From Aquatica leii (lineage: Eukaryota; Arthropoda; Insecta; Coleoptera; Lampyridae): a stretch of 64,000 nucleotides of DNA. The notes beneath the pieces are model-generated. The model was given only the letters and a program-made list of their open reading frames with translations, was not told the DNA's origin and ran no database searches. The translations under genes were made by a program, and so were the position numbers. The first letter of the stretch is position 1; every line of letters starts with the position of its first letter. The stretch covers positions 87,793,912 through 87,857,911 of the forward strand of contig CM069436.1 of NCBI GenBank assembly GCA_035610365.1. The letters run 5' to 3'. Of the stretch, positions 45,061 to 57,080 are shown in pieces.

Positions 45061-47544
45061 GCAAAAGTGGTGATTCGTGACGAACAATAAACGAAAATAG
45101 ACAACAGAAACAAAAAGTGCGCGAGTGAAAAATGACGGAGCAACAAGAGACTACGCAAGTATAGCGCATACAAGATGACCCAGAACTGTGATTCGCGCAA
45201 ATAGAGAATTAATTCCAACTAAGTGGCATCACGACAGATGGAACGAAGCATGGATACGTAGCAGGTACCCTAGAAGCCCGGTATGCAAGTGAGTACGGCA
45301 TCCTAACGACACCACCAGGAAAAAATAAATATCAAAAAATCAAAACCTAGTTAGTAAGAATAAGACTCTGTATCACATAGGAGCAGAAAACTAAACAACT
45401 CCTAGAGATCGTAAACCATTCCAGTTCCTACGACACCTACAGCAACTAGCAGGAACAGCAGTACTAGGGACACAATTACGGTCGATTTGGTCCAGCCGTT
45501 TATCACGAAAGGTGCGAGCAATCTTCACAACTCAGAAAAATGTTAACCTCGCAAATGTAACCGACCTAGCAGACACAATTGTAAGCACGACAACTAATAC
45601 ACCCCTGGGACCAACGGACAACAAACTAAACAACACAATAAAAAATTTGGTGAGCGAAGTAGCACAACTAAAAGCAGAACTGCGAGGTAGACCAACAAAT
45701 CGAGAAAAAAAACACGAGAACACGAAGCAGTTTACGAAATAAAACTTATGACACGTGTTGGTACCACTATAAGTTCGACGACAAAGCAAAAAATGTAAGC
45801 CTTCATGCAAAGAAGCAAGCAACCAGGAAAACGAGCAGAGCAGTCGTTAATGACGCGCAAGTGACGCTCAAAATCACACACGTCTTTTTGTCATAGATAA
45901 AAAATCGAAAATACAGTTCTTGGTAGACACGGAAGCCAATTTGTGCATTTTCCGAGAAAATTATTGAGATAAAAACGACAAATCTCACAATATATAATAG
46001 TAGTGAATCTGGATCTTACTCTTCGGTTACGAAGAAGTTTTCCGTGGAGGTTTATCGTAGCAGAAACGCATAAACCAAAAACAGGAGCCGACTTTTTATC
46101 ATGCTACGGACTGAGGGGTGAATAACTAGCGATAAGAAGCACAAACGAGTGACCATGATAAACAATAGACAAAAATATCACAAGTTGTTGAAAGGTTTCT
46201 TAGCAATCACTAAACTATCAGGATTATCTTCACGCACTTCACAAAACACCACATAATAGTAACAGACGGCCCACCAGCAGCCTCCAGGCCGCGAAGGCGC
46301 GCACCGGAAAAACTGAAAAAAGCCAAAGAAGAGTTCAGGATACTCGTTCAACTGGGGATCGCACGACCATCCAGTAGTCTATGGGCAGCACCCTTACACA
46401 TGGTGTCAAAGAAAAACACAGAATGGAGGCCGTGCAGGTGTTACAGAGCATTAAATGCACGAACAATACCAGACAAGCATTCAGTACTGCATATCGAGGA
46501 CTTCGCGCAAACACTGCACGGAAAGAAAATTTTCAGTACACTCGACTTGGTGAAAGCCTACCACCAGATTCCGATAGCAGAAAAGGACGTAGGTTATTTA
46601 AATTTCCGTACATGACGTTCGGACTACGCAACGCAGCATAATCTTTTAAGAGGTTTATGGATGAAATTTTACGAGACATGGATTTCTGCTATGCACACAT
46701 AGACTATATACTACTGGCATCGGAAGAAGAGCACCTACGACAGTTATAAAAAATTACAAGACAATGGGATCATCAACCCAGCGAAATGTACATTCGGAGA
46801 AACGCAAATACAATTCCTAGGTTACTAAGTGTATACGGAGAAGGAACACAACCAATGCCAGAGAAAACCAGTGCAATACAAGAATTTTAAACACTCAAAA
46901 CGGCAAAACAATTAAGACATTTCCTGGGTAATGATCAATTACTATCGGCGCTTCATATCAAACGCATCAGGAAAAGACAATGCACTGTCCAGGGTAAATC
47001 AACTCACGACAGGAATCAATTTCGACGAAATGGCGAAAGACCAAGAAAACGACAAAGAGCTACAAGACGAGGTACGACTAAAGAATACATGTCTTCAGTT
47101 CAAGAAAATACGCATGCCAGGGCGCACAACCGGAATATATTGCGACACGTGCATAGCAAATGCAATACCTTTTGTCACTATACCATTCAGATGGCAGGCT
47201 TTCGAGCGCCTACACCACACCAACTACTGCACCCCGGAAGTAGAGGGTCAGCCAGACTCGTGCCTCAAAGATTCGTATGGCCTGACATTTTAAGCGATTG
47301 CCAGAAATTTATACAGCAATGCACACATTGCCAAACTTCTAGACACAACAAATCGCATTCATCAAGCTTCTAAGCACTATCAGCAAGATTCAACCACGTA
47401 CACATTGACTGGGTCGGACCAAAACCGGTGTAAAACGAATGCAGAAACATTTTTACATGCATCGACCGTTTCTCACGTTGGCCAGAAGCCATACCGTTAG
47501 AAAATATCGAAGCCCACTGGATCGCAAGATTTCGAACATCATTA

Positions 47545-47885
47545 CAAGTCTACGCTACCCCCACGCGCTAAAACAGGCTCTACCAAACTACTCCCACGTT
47601 AGGACACGCCTGCATATTTGGGTTTATAAGGAACGCGAAACAGCCAGGAAAGCATCCTGGTAAGAATCAACCACCCCCAGCCGGAGTTTTCTATAGCCCG
47701 GTCTGAGGTACTTTCACGTCCTACGCCGGAGTTTTATTACAATTTGGGCAGGTCGTTACGGCCACGCCAACCCACGACGCCACTACGTGTTCCGTATAAA
47801 CAAACCGCTTGACCCACGCCGTCATTGCATTGTGTACATACGTATGATTTGTAAATAATACCATGCATATACATAGTAGTAGTAC
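47545..47885 (+). repeat. 3' LTR of the Ty3-like fossil
   Basis: Direct repeat of the 5' LTR, with the same order of blocks and a shortened middle. Confidence 0.6.
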
Positions 47886-48149
47886 GTCTTAGGATCAAAT
47901 TGTTTGTATGTGTATGTAAATTTCGTAATCCATATCGTAGCCCACACCAAAAAAATCTATTTAAAATAAATCGCCGACTTTTGTCTACGTTAGTGCATCG
48001 CGAAAGGTTACTATCGACCAGAAAACCAAATTAAGGTAAAACGAAGCCAAAATAAACACACAAAATGCGCCAATCAAAGTGTTTATTTAGTGTAAATATA
48101 CCGCCCACCAAATTTTAACTTAGAATTATCTAATTGTATTAACTTAATT

Positions 48150-48900
48150 GCCACCTAGTCAAACGATTTAAATTTACGTCGGAAAGGGGAATTTCAGGAA
48201 TAGAAACAAGAGGGTTTCTAACTAAAAAATGTACTGATAAGAGATAAGTAAGAAAGTCAGTCATTCGGATCACTTGAGGTTGGCCAAAGTGGGCGAGAAT
48301 TTAAGATGACTTCAATTTTTGCAAGTATCATAGCGTCTTTCTCATAGTTAAACTTCTGCGAATTCGTGATTCGAAGTAGATGACTCTTAATAAATTTCAC
48401 ACCTGCTTTCTATAGTCCTCCAAAATTAGGTTAAAGTGTCAGACAATGTCACAGTTTCTTAATTGATTTTCAAATAAGGATTCTTTAACGCTTCAAGAAA
48501 TTTTCTCTTAACTGCTTTGCTGCACCGATAAAGTTTTTTCCCTGATCACTGTAAAAGTGATGACCAGCTCCACGACGAGACGTAAATCTTATACCTGCAA
48601 AGACGGACGTACAGGTTTACCGTCGACGGCCTCTAGCATCTGCGATCATAAAGGGCTACTTTGCAGTCCCATTTTATGCATAGTATGTTTGTTAAGTGCC
48701 CTGCGATGTTTCCTTAACTTTTTCCGACTCATCTTTGATAGTGCGTCTTCAGTGTTTGATTGTGGTTTTGTGTGCCTCATCCTTAAGGAGTTTTTCGATA
48801 ATTTTTTATGTTATGCTGCTAGTTTCCTGCGCATTATTTCTTTTCCGGTATCTTAAGCGATTCCGATATATATGTTCCTGTTGTGCCCTTTTTAGTTAGT
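48150..48900 (-). mobile_element. BEL/Pao-type LTR retrotransposon fossil (integrase part)
   Basis: The minus strand shows integrase core likenesses to the BEL/Pao group: QGKNFIGAAKQL, NFGGL near AGVKFIKSHLLRI, and ILNSRPLWPTSSDPND. No LTR pair was identified. It is a broken fragment between the Ty3-like fossil and a LINE. Confidence 0.62.
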
Positions 48901-49189
48901 GGATTCGCCATTAGGTTTTCCTTTACATTCTGGTCTCTTGGTATCCAGACTAGCTGCATTGTTGGCGAGTTGTCAATGTTTCCAGACTGTATACGCATGC
49001 CATAATCAGTTAAGGCGCCAGTTGTGTTGCGTTTGCGTATGATCTCAAATCGATAATGTACGAGTCGATAGCAGTAACTTCAGGTTGGAAAGCCGACGCA
49101 TTTTTACTCAGAGTCAGCGAAACTGGTAAATGTTTTTTGTCCGCTTGTCTCGTGGCGATATTATCACTTTAAATTAAATAAAAACACTA

Positions 49190-51290
49190 TTTATTTGTTT
49201 GCTCCATATGTGACTGACCGTCTGTTTGGTTGTATTAAAAACCTTGATGGCCTTTCGTGCGACGTTTTCCAGATGAGCGTTGAAAAGCAGTCTCTGGTAT
49301 CAAGAGTGAGTCTTAGATATTTGACTCTCCAGAGCGTGACTCGGTACATTGTAAGTAGTCTTATATTATCCGTCCTCTGTCGTTTGGTAAACGGAACGAT
49401 TGTGATCTTAGTGTGGCTCACTGGTAGTGCACTCTGCATTATGTTGGACACAGTTGCCTCAAACTTCTCGTTCCTAATAATGGCGAGATCGTCGGCGTAT
49501 TCTAAAGCGAATACCCTTCCGTCTAATTGTTCACGTAGTAGGCTGTTCGTTTGTTTGCTTCTGGTTCTTAGGAACTTGAGGTAACGATAAACCCGCCGCT
49601 AAGTGCTTTTGCAATATTTCCTGCAGAATACCTTCAACTGAGTTAGTAAACGTTTCGCTTTCAGTCAATAACCGATGTTTCCATTACGGTTTTTGCTCAG
49701 AGTTGTTTGGAGACGAGAATATGTAGGTTCGTTTGCTACGTCTCTACAGTACCTTCTTCAAGAGCCTTTTTAATGGCATTGTTGTATGTTGTGAGGCTGG
49801 TTCTGTATTCGTAATTCGAGTAATCTTCGAGAATCTGAGGTGCAGTTGGTGGGTTAGTTCTTCCACTTTCTCCCAGGATTCTTTGTTCATAAACAGGACG
49901 TATTGGGTTCCTTTTGAACTGGGTTTAGTGTTTACCACACGCTACGTCTAGGCACTGATGCTGTTTTGTACCGATATTCTTTTTAGTAGGGTGGTGGGTT
50001 TCAGTACTGTTTCCGGGACACAAGAACTTTTTTTTGATGAAGGAAGGTCTTCAAAATAAATAATCTTAAGCTTCTTATCCTCCCCCAGAAATCTTTTGTT
50101 TGATGTGCCGACTAGCCACTTTCTGATTACCTCGTTTGCGCAAATTATTTTCCGGAATCTCTCTTTATGGATCCAATCCTAAAAATATAGAAAAGCTTGT
50201 CCCTTCTTCAGTTTGTTAATCTATCCGAGTATCGAGGTTTGTTTGGATTTGGATTCTTTAGAACTGATAGTGTCTTTAGGGAACCCATTTGGTATGATTG
50301 CAAGAGCAATTCTCTTCAGAGTGTTTTGAATGTCCTTTTTTCGGTTTCTTTGACTCATCGACTTTTCTTTGCCGGTCGTTTTTGTGACGCCCGTGTGCTA
50401 CTGCAGGAAAGGTGGTGCAGTTTTGTTGTTCCGGCAGTTGCAACATTTGCGTGCGCCTTATGGTGTCGCTGTTGCGTTCCTGCATTCTCTTCCTGTATAG
50501 GTTAGTTTTGCACAAGTGTCGATGCCCTTGAAGTGAAAACAGTTGCATGAGCTACCGATTTTTTTGATTTTTTAGCTTTCGCTTTGGTTCCATATATGTC
50601 TCACGAGTACGAAGCAAATGAAGGCCGCCGAACGCAGTGCTCCGATATACACGGAAGGCATTATACAACGGGGTTCACCTAGTGCCCCGAAGTTTGAACC
50701 AGTGACGACTGCTTTTCTATCCAGTCATGTATCTATCGGCCTGGTTCTCCTCACCTTAGATTTAGGTTTTTAATGAGGTTGTTTCTTCTTGTTTCACACT
50801 TAGGCTAATACTTCTCAGCATTACTTGCCAGTGAGACATGTTCACAGCAGCAAGGAGGTTTCGGTCTACTGGCCATAATCAGTGTTTGCAATCTTGGTGT
50901 TCAGTCTGCTTAGGTACGTCAGGCAGTTGTTGGAAGACGCCTTGTGTTCGATCACATCGTCTTTACGGCACAATTAGCACAAATATGATCTTCTGCGGTT
51001 TTCGGGCATTGTTTAGTATCGTGCTTTTCAGCACAATGACCGCATTGAGGTGCGTCTCATGATACGTACGTGGTCATTGACTCTGCATGTGATCCAGACT
51101 ACGTAGACGCGACGGCTAGCCATGAAGTACTTTCGTACTTTGGGAGGGAATTCCACAATCCAGTGGCAATTAGATCTCTCTCTCGGTCTGAATCTGAAGG
51201 TGCGTTCTCTGGGTTGTAACGTTATCTCGTTTGTGGCGGTACCAAAGTTTTGATCAAGGATCATTTCCTTTACTTGCTCAGAGAGAAAAT
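49190..51290 (-). mobile_element. R1/Jockey-group LINE remnant
   Basis: Read right to left. An ORF1 part (51028-51264) has TLQPRERTFRFRPRERSNCH and WIVEFPPKVRKYFMASRRVY, followed by a Cys-rich piece with AEKHDTKQCPKTAEDHICAN (about 50.9-51.0 kb) typical of CCHC knuckles. A basic Cys-containing piece is at 50276-50548. An RT part at 49191-49490 reads YADDLAIIRNEKFEATVSNI and ITIVPFTKRQRTDNIRLLTM. It differs from the R1-type copies at 30-35 and 61-64 kb. Most of the endonuclease and RT is missing or unreadable. Confidence 0.65.
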
Positions 51291-51299
51291 CACAATGTA

Positions 51300-51393
51300 A
51301 TAATAAATAAATAAAGTTTATCCTGGTTTTTATACTAGGAATCGCAGTTGCTCAGAATTAGAAAATAACTATTACCTTTGACTAAAGGTGAAA
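51300..51393 (+). mobile_element. PLE endonuclease fragment, left of the inserted LINE
   Basis: Encodes AVAQN and, after interruptions, the start of the KIYSHIERPVREAIEIEKNK segment that resumes at 55907. It is the left half of the PLE split by the purine-rich LINE. Only about 60 bp are recognisable. Confidence 0.5.
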
Positions 51394-51751
51394 GATTTAT
51401 TCGCATATTAGAGAGAGTTACGTTTAGGCGGTGAAAGAGGAAGGTTGTATAGATACGTTAATTTAATAAATCTAAAATAACGCGTATAAACGGTATTAAA
51501 ACTTAAGTTAAAATTTTTAAAGGTTGATAAACGCGGTAGTGCATTTATAACGTAGTCGTTTGATAACGATAGAAGGTGCGACGTGTGGATAAGAGATTAT
51601 AATAATCAGCGTGGATTTTCCGGCGTTTATATTTTGTATTTGTATTCATAAAATACGTGGAATTTTTTGGTGAATTTAATATAATTAACATTTCGTTAAT
51701 CAGAAAGGGTAGACAGTTAATTAGTGTAAAGATAAGAGGAGAAGGGAAGTT

Positions 51752-52524
51752 ATGTCGGATTCCGAGGAAGGGTGGTCTGAAGGAAAAAGAAAAAGGCAAG
51801 CTACGGTGGAGGAGGTGTTCAGGAAGAGCACCAAAGTAAGGAAATCACCGGTAGCGGAAGGAAAAGAGAGAAAAGATGGTGAGTTAGTAGAAATGTGTAA
51901 AGAACTCTTAAAGGAGGTAAAGAGTATAAGAGAGGAACAAATTAAGATGGGTAAGAAGTTGGAAGAGAATAATAAAGAGGTAAAGGAGATGAAAGAAGAA
52001 TTAAGAAAGACAAATGAAGTATGGAAGAGCGAATTTGAAGAAATAGGAGAAAAGTATAGAAAGTTGTAGGCCAAATTGGAGAAGATAGAGAGAAGCTGGG
52101 AAAAAACGGAAAAAGAAAAAAGGAGAACAAACATAATCATAAGAGGTATGGAAGTGAAACATGGAAAGAAGGAGCAAAAGGAGCAAGTGGAAAATTGGAT
52201 GAAGAAGGATTTAAATATAGAGAAAACAGTGGTAGAAACTAGAAAGCTAGAAAGCGTGTAATGTTAGTAAGGATGGGTACATTTGAGGATAAGGTAGATG
52301 TATGGAAGCAAAAAAGAAGGTTAAGAGGTACGAACATTTGTTTAGACGATGACATGACGAGAACGGAAATAGAAATACAACAGAAGATAAGATATGAGGC
52401 GAGTAAGATGAAGGGAGAGGGGAAAAGTATTAAAATAGGATTATTGAAAGTGTGGGTGGAAGGTGAAGAAAGGTTTTGGGATGAGGAGAGAAGAACTCTA
52501 GTAAAGAAGGAAGCAAAAAACTAA
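51752..52524 (+). pseudogene. LINE ORF1, coiled-coil and RRM-like
   Basis: An acidic and basic N-terminus is followed by a long Lys/Glu coiled coil (about residues 40-130, KSIREEQIKMGKKLEENNKE) and then TNIIIRGMEVK, the first beta strand of an L1-ORF1-like RRM. A C-terminal-domain-like part follows with TRTEIEIQQKIRYEASKMKG. No CCHC knuckle is seen. A stop at 52067 and a shift near 52258 interrupt it. In L1-type elements such a protein packages the RNA. Confidence 0.72.
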
Positions 52525-52576
52525 GAGTTGGGGGCGGGAAGGATGGATCAAACGATGTTGGCTTAGCAAGTTTTAA

Positions 52577-55500
52577 TGAAAAATGAAATTATTCTTTTAG
52601 AATGTGGCAGGCATAAAAAATAAAGGAGAGGATTTCTGGAGATACGTAGAGGGTTTTGATGTGATGGGAATGTCGGAAACATGATTGGAGGAAAAAGACT
52701 GGGAAGTATGGAAGGAAAAATTGCCAGAGGGGTATAATTGGAAGGTGGAATTCGCAACTAGAAAAGAAAATAAAGGTAGAGCAAGGGGAGGGATACTAAC
52801 GAGTATAAAAAGGAACTGGTCGGTGGAAGAAGAGGAGGGAGACGAGAAGCAAGGGAAAGGGATCGTAAAAAATTATGTGGTCAGAGAAGGAAAGGAAAAA
52901 TATATAATGTTAACAGTTTATGGGCGGGATATGAGGTTGATAAGTGAACAGATTGAGAAAATGGTACAGGGGGAGGAAAAGGAAAAGATTATTATAGGGG
53001 GTGATTTTAACGCGAGAACAGGGGAAAAGGGAGGAGTGATTATAGGAGGGGAAGTAAAGAGAAGAGTTAGCATGGATAAGACAGTTAGTAGGAATGGGAA
53101 AATGTTAGTGGAGATATGTGAGGAAAAAGGGTGGTCAATTCTTAATGGAAATATAGAGGAGGGGGACAGAGGTAACTACAGTTATATGGGAGGGAGGGGG
53201 GAATCGGTGATCGATTACGTGATAGTGAGTGGGGAGATGTGGGAGGACATAGAAAGGTTTAAAGTGGGGGATGAAGAGGATTCGGATCATCAGCCACTGG
53301 AAGTGATTTTAAAAGGAAAAGGAGGAACAGAGGGGATGGGGAGTGAAAAAGGTGTGGACTGAGGAAAGCATAGAAAGATATAAGATGAAGTTGGAGCAAG
53401 TGAGTTGGGGAGATGTAGGGGGGGAAGAAGGACTAAAAGAGTTGACTGCAGAAATGGAGAAGGCAGTAGAAAAGAAAAGGTTTGAAAGAAGACAAGGAAA
53501 AAAGAGGAACGAAAATAGGTGGTGGAATAGAGAATGTAGAGAAGCAAAAACAGAGATGAGAAATGCTAGAAGAAGATGGAAGAAAAGTATAATAGATGCA
53601 CAAGAGTATAAAGAGAAGAAAGTGAATTTTAAAAATGTGTGTTTTGAGAGAAAGGTGTCGTATAAAGAGGAAATGGAGAAACAAGTAAAGGAAATAAAGA
53701 AAGAAGGAGAAGTGTGGGAATTTTTAAACAAGGAGAGAAGAAGAGGTAAGAGGAGAGGACGTTTAACGGATATAAAGGTGTGGTTGGGTTATTGTATGGA
53801 GCGTTTGGAGGGAACAATAGGACCAGGGCAGGTGATATTGCAAGGGGTAAATACAATACAGGAGGGGTGGGAGATAACGAAAGAGGAAATGGAGGAAGCA
53901 ATAAATAGACTAAAATTAAAAAAGACGGCAGGATCGGACGGTACGCAAGGAGAGCAATGGAAATATGTAGAGGAGAGAGTGAGAGGAAATAGAAAAATTT
54001 TTAATAATTATGGAAAGGGGAGAAATTGCCAGGGAGTTGGGAAGAAAGTTTAATTCTGCCGGTGTATAAGGGAGGGGATAGGAAGGAGGTAAAGAATTAT
54101 AGAGGGATTAGTGTCACTAATGTAAGTTATAAATTATATGCCATGATTATACAAAGGAGGTTGGAAAAGGAAGTGGAAGAAAAAAGTCTATTACCAGATT
54201 GGCAGATGGGATTTAGAGTGGGAAGAAGGGCAATAGACAATGTTTATATATTGAAACAGTTAGTGAATGGAGAGCTAGACAAGAAAAGGGGTAAGGTATA
54301 CGCGTTCTTTATGGACATAGAAGCTGCGTTTGATAATGTGAATAGGGAAAAGCTATGGAGGGTGTTAAGGAAAAAGGGAATAGAGGAACAACTAGTGAGG
54401 AAACTGGAAGGGATATATAAAGAGACTAAGAATAGGGTAAAAATAGGGGATAGTGTTAGTGAAGTGTTTTGGACGAGGAAGGGGCTAAGGCAGGGGTGTC
54501 CTCTTAGCCCTATTATATTTGCACTATATATAAGGGACATAGAGGAAGTGTTGAAGGGAGGACAGTGTGGTGGGGTGGTCATGGAGGGAGGGATTAAAGT
54601 GTGGGTGTTGGCATATGCAGACGATATGGTCATGGTGGCAAAAAATGAGTTGGAGATGAAAGGTATGATAAATACGATAAAGAGGTACCTGGAAAGGAAA
54701 GATTTGGGTTTAAATGTGGGAAAGTCTAAGATGGTAGTTTTTCAAAAAGGAAGAGGAGGGAAGAAAAAGGAGGAGTTAAGTTGGGGAGAACAGAAGATAG
54801 AGGCAGTGAATGAAGTGACATATTTGGGATATAGGCTAAGGTATGATAATAAAAATGATGCGCATATAAGGGAGTTAGCAAAGAAGGGTAACAGGGTATT
54901 AGGGCAGGTATGGAGTTTAGGCGAAAGAGTATTTGGGAAGGAGATCGAGAAGAGAAGATGGATGTTTGAAAAATTGATTAAAAGTGTGATGATGTACGGG
55001 GTGGAGGTATGGGGTTGGAAAGAGTGGAACCTATTTGAAAGGGTGCAAATAAAATATTGGAAATGGATACTAGGTTTTGACAGGGAAACGCCAGGGTGCA
55101 TAATAGAGGAGGAGGGGAAGTTAGAGAAGATTAGAATAGAAGCTGGGAAAAGGGCGATGAGTTATGAAGAGACAATGAAAGTAAGGAGAGAATGTAAAAT
55201 TTTGCAATGTTGCTGGAGGACGGTAAAAGATAGCAAAAATATATATGGGCAGGAAAAAAGGAAACTGTACTACCAACGAGGAGGTTTCGCAAGAGAAGAG
55301 GTAGAAAGAAGGAGAGAGGAAGGAAGGTTAAATACGGAGGAGATAGTAAGAAGAGATAAAGACTCGCAGGTCCAAGAGAGGGAAGGGAAGATAAGAGAAG
55401 GAAAGTATAACGTAAGGTATGGGAATATAGTGTCCAGGGGGGTTCCTAAGTATCTGATGGGGAGGAGAAACTTAGGAGAGAAACTGCTTATAGCCAGGTT

Positions 55501-55714
55501 TAGATGTGGAAATGAGCAGAATTTAAATAAGTATTGGAAGGAGGATGTAATGAGGAGATGTAGATTATGTGGGGAGGGATGGGAGGACATAGAGCACTTG
55601 AGTGAGGAGTGTGGCGAGCTAAGGGAAGAAAGGAGGGGAAGGAAGGCTTTGTTTGGGGAGGGATTGGATTGGATGAAAGCAGTAAAGGAAAGAAGGATAA
55701 GGGGGGAGGGTTAG
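52577..55714 (+). pseudogene. LINE ORF2: APE endonuclease, reverse transcriptase, zinc knuckle
   Basis: The endonuclease (52600-53330) has IIGGDFNARTGEKGG, VIDYVIVSGEMW and EDSDHQPLEVIL, so the catalytic DFN and SDH are retained. A linker follows (53343-54053) with KKTAGSDGTQGEQWK. The RT lies in an open frame of 562 codons (54026-55714) with LPVYKGGDRKEVKNYRGISV, AFFMDIEAAFDNV, RQGCPLSPIIFALYIRDIEE and LAYADDMVMVA; both catalytic Asp residues are present. A C-terminal knuckle CRLCGEGWEDIEHLSEEC fits C-x2-C-x8-H-x4-C. Two Trp codons at the start read as stops, and two frame changes separate the three parts. Confidence 0.85.
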
Positions 55715-55906
55715 GTCTAACGAAATAGAATAGTAAGATGGTGATTGGTATAATTTATGGGAGAAAGTTATTTTAGTTTATAAATTTTTGTACGTATTAT
55801 ATGTATTTTATTATCATGTAAAGGGATAAGATGTAAGGGTTACGTAACTTATTGTAAGACCGAATGGCTAAACAATTATCAATAAATAATGATTTATTCG
55901 CATATT

Positions 55907-56250
55907 GAGAGACCTGTTAGGGAAGCCATTGAGATAGAAAAGAACAAGATCGTTAACAGAGAAGAAAGGTTTTATGTCAACACAAGGAAGACTCTACGAC
56001 ACGACACAGTCATGGTCAATAGATTGAGGTTGAATACAGATGAGGCAAATAAGAGGAAGGAGTAGCGATAGGAAATCAGTTCAGTTATCCTGAAAAAGTT
56101 TTGACACGCGGCAAAGAAGATGTCAGTAATACTATTGCAATACTTACACCGACCGTAAAAGCCTACGCAATGGCACTATATCCATTTTCGATATTCTTCT
56201 TTCCTACGATTTCGATCAGTGACTCGACTACTCGAAGTGTGTGTTTTTAG
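55907..56250 (+). mobile_element. PLE endonuclease tail and terminal repeat, right of the LINE
   Basis: Encodes ERPVREAIEIEKNKIVNREE, then RFYVNTRKTL, continuing the PLE endonuclease from 51393. It is followed by sequence parallel to 39200-39360 (ACACGCGGCAAAGAAGATGT, CAGTAATA, TTTCCTACGATTTCGATC). A CUGAAAA...GGCAAAG arrangement at 56089-56115 may be a degraded hammerhead core. Same PLE family as 38.9-39.6 kb. Confidence 0.62.
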
Positions 56251-56740
56251 AAGCGAATCATTGGCATACTGTTTTTCTTGCAGCTTGCTGGTGACACAAC
56301 TTATTTTTTCCGCTCTGCGTTTTTTTCAGAAAGAAGAGAGCATCGGTCTAGGTTCTGTCTTTATCAATTCTACTTTAGTCAAAATTAACAACTTGTTTAA
56401 GTGTGTAGCTTTCATCAGTGATGATTTTCTTGTATTTAGTTAGTGAAAATCTCTTTCCTGCGATATGATCGGCTATCTCTCGTTAATTTTGGCGAACGTC
56501 AAAACGATGCTTAAAGCAATCACCATTGCTGGGGTGACTATTGTCAAGGTCTTGCTCTGTACTACTGTACATTTTCCTGACGTATGTGGGGACAACGTAA
56601 CCCGGTACGTAATGCAGTGCGTGCGCATTTTTACGGGATGATCCTTTCGGAGATGTGCAAAGCTCAGATAGGCTCTTTACGAGTTTCGTTGTAAAGATGG
56701 GAATGTATAATATTCTTAGAGACCGCTTATTGTCTCTTGT
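56240..56740 (-). other. Coding-like remnant, not recognised
   Basis: One minus-strand frame reads KSLSELCTSPKGSSRKNAHA, LHYVPGYVVPTYVRKMYSST and EQDLDNSHPSNGDCFKHRFD with no stop. After a stop it continues as IADHIAGKRFSLTKYKKIIT and DESYTLKQVVNFD. Composition looks like real protein. It may be a lost part of a mobile element or an old host pseudogene. Confidence 0.3.
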
Positions 56741-56859
56741 AGTTTTTTTAATGCGATTTGATCTAAAAACTTATTCTTCTTATACGTTCCCTAACGCGAG
56801 CCTTTGCGGATTTATTACCGCGGTGGAAAAACTGTGTAATGGTGGCTAGTTTTACAGTG

Positions 56860-57080
56860 TTTGCACAGCGATGACATGCAAAACCCACAGTGATTCTACG
56901 CCAAATCTATGGTGTTTACACTGGATACACAGCGTATCCACGTCAAGGTCACAGTGATTATATAGTGTATGTGCAACATCCATTGGCGTGTATTCACCGC
57001 GGATATACTGTGTACAAATGGAATAAACACACAGTAGAACCCTTGTAAATCACACGGTGTCTCCACTGCCACGGTTCCAA
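56860..57080 (-). repeat. GTGT/CTGTG-rich repeat, copy 2
   Basis: Reiterated CACAGTG, GGTGTTTACACTG and GATACACAGCGTATCC phrases, some palindromic. It resembles 44095-44220 in inverted orientation and ends about 130 bp before the SPEF1 start codon. Confidence 0.45.

Larger units (their letters stand above)
44530..47890 (+). mobile_element. Ty3/Gypsy-like LTR retrotransposon fossil with both LTRs
   Basis: Two long terminal repeats in direct orientation, about 44540-45060 and 47545-47885, share CTACCCCCACGCGCTAAAAC, TACGCCGGAGTTTTATTACA and CGTCATTGCATTGTGTA. Between them on the + strand are a protease-like region (about 45.9 kb), an RT with LDLVKAYHQIPIAEKD (46.4-46.6 kb) and an integrase zinc-binding-like piece with CQKFIQQCTHCQTSRHNKSH (47.3 kb). 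The right LTR is shorter. The element is much broken, with many interruptions, and shorter than intact relatives. Divergence between the LTRs suggests it is not recent. Confidence 0.75.
51410..55890 (+). mobile_element. Near full-length purine-rich APE-type LINE with 16-bp TSD
   Basis: The element is bracketed by the perfect repeat GATTTATTCGCATATT (51394-51409 and 55891-55906), a target site duplication of the kind made by LINE insertion. It has a 340-bp leader, ORF1, ORF2 (endonuclease, RT, zinc knuckle) and a short AATAAATAAT tail. Its sense strand is strikingly rich in A and G, unlike every other segment here. The interruptions are few: one in-frame stop and one frame change in ORF1, two stops at the start of ORF2 and two frame changes in it. 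It is the youngest-looking insertion in the window. Clade is uncertain: L1/Tx1-like ORF1 layout but unassigned. Confidence 0.9.

Noticed and set aside
51752-52069. A host coiled-coil gene (trichohyalin-like)
   Set aside because: The Lys/Glu-rich frame is followed by an L1-ORF1-like RRM start and then LINE ORF2 within one pair of target duplications, so it is the LINE's ORF1.
54742-55101. Ser/Phe/Leu/Pro-rich frames antisense to the purine-rich LINE (several between 51.7 and 55.6 kb)
   Set aside because: They arise from the A+G skew of the sense strand, which leaves few stops on the opposite strand.
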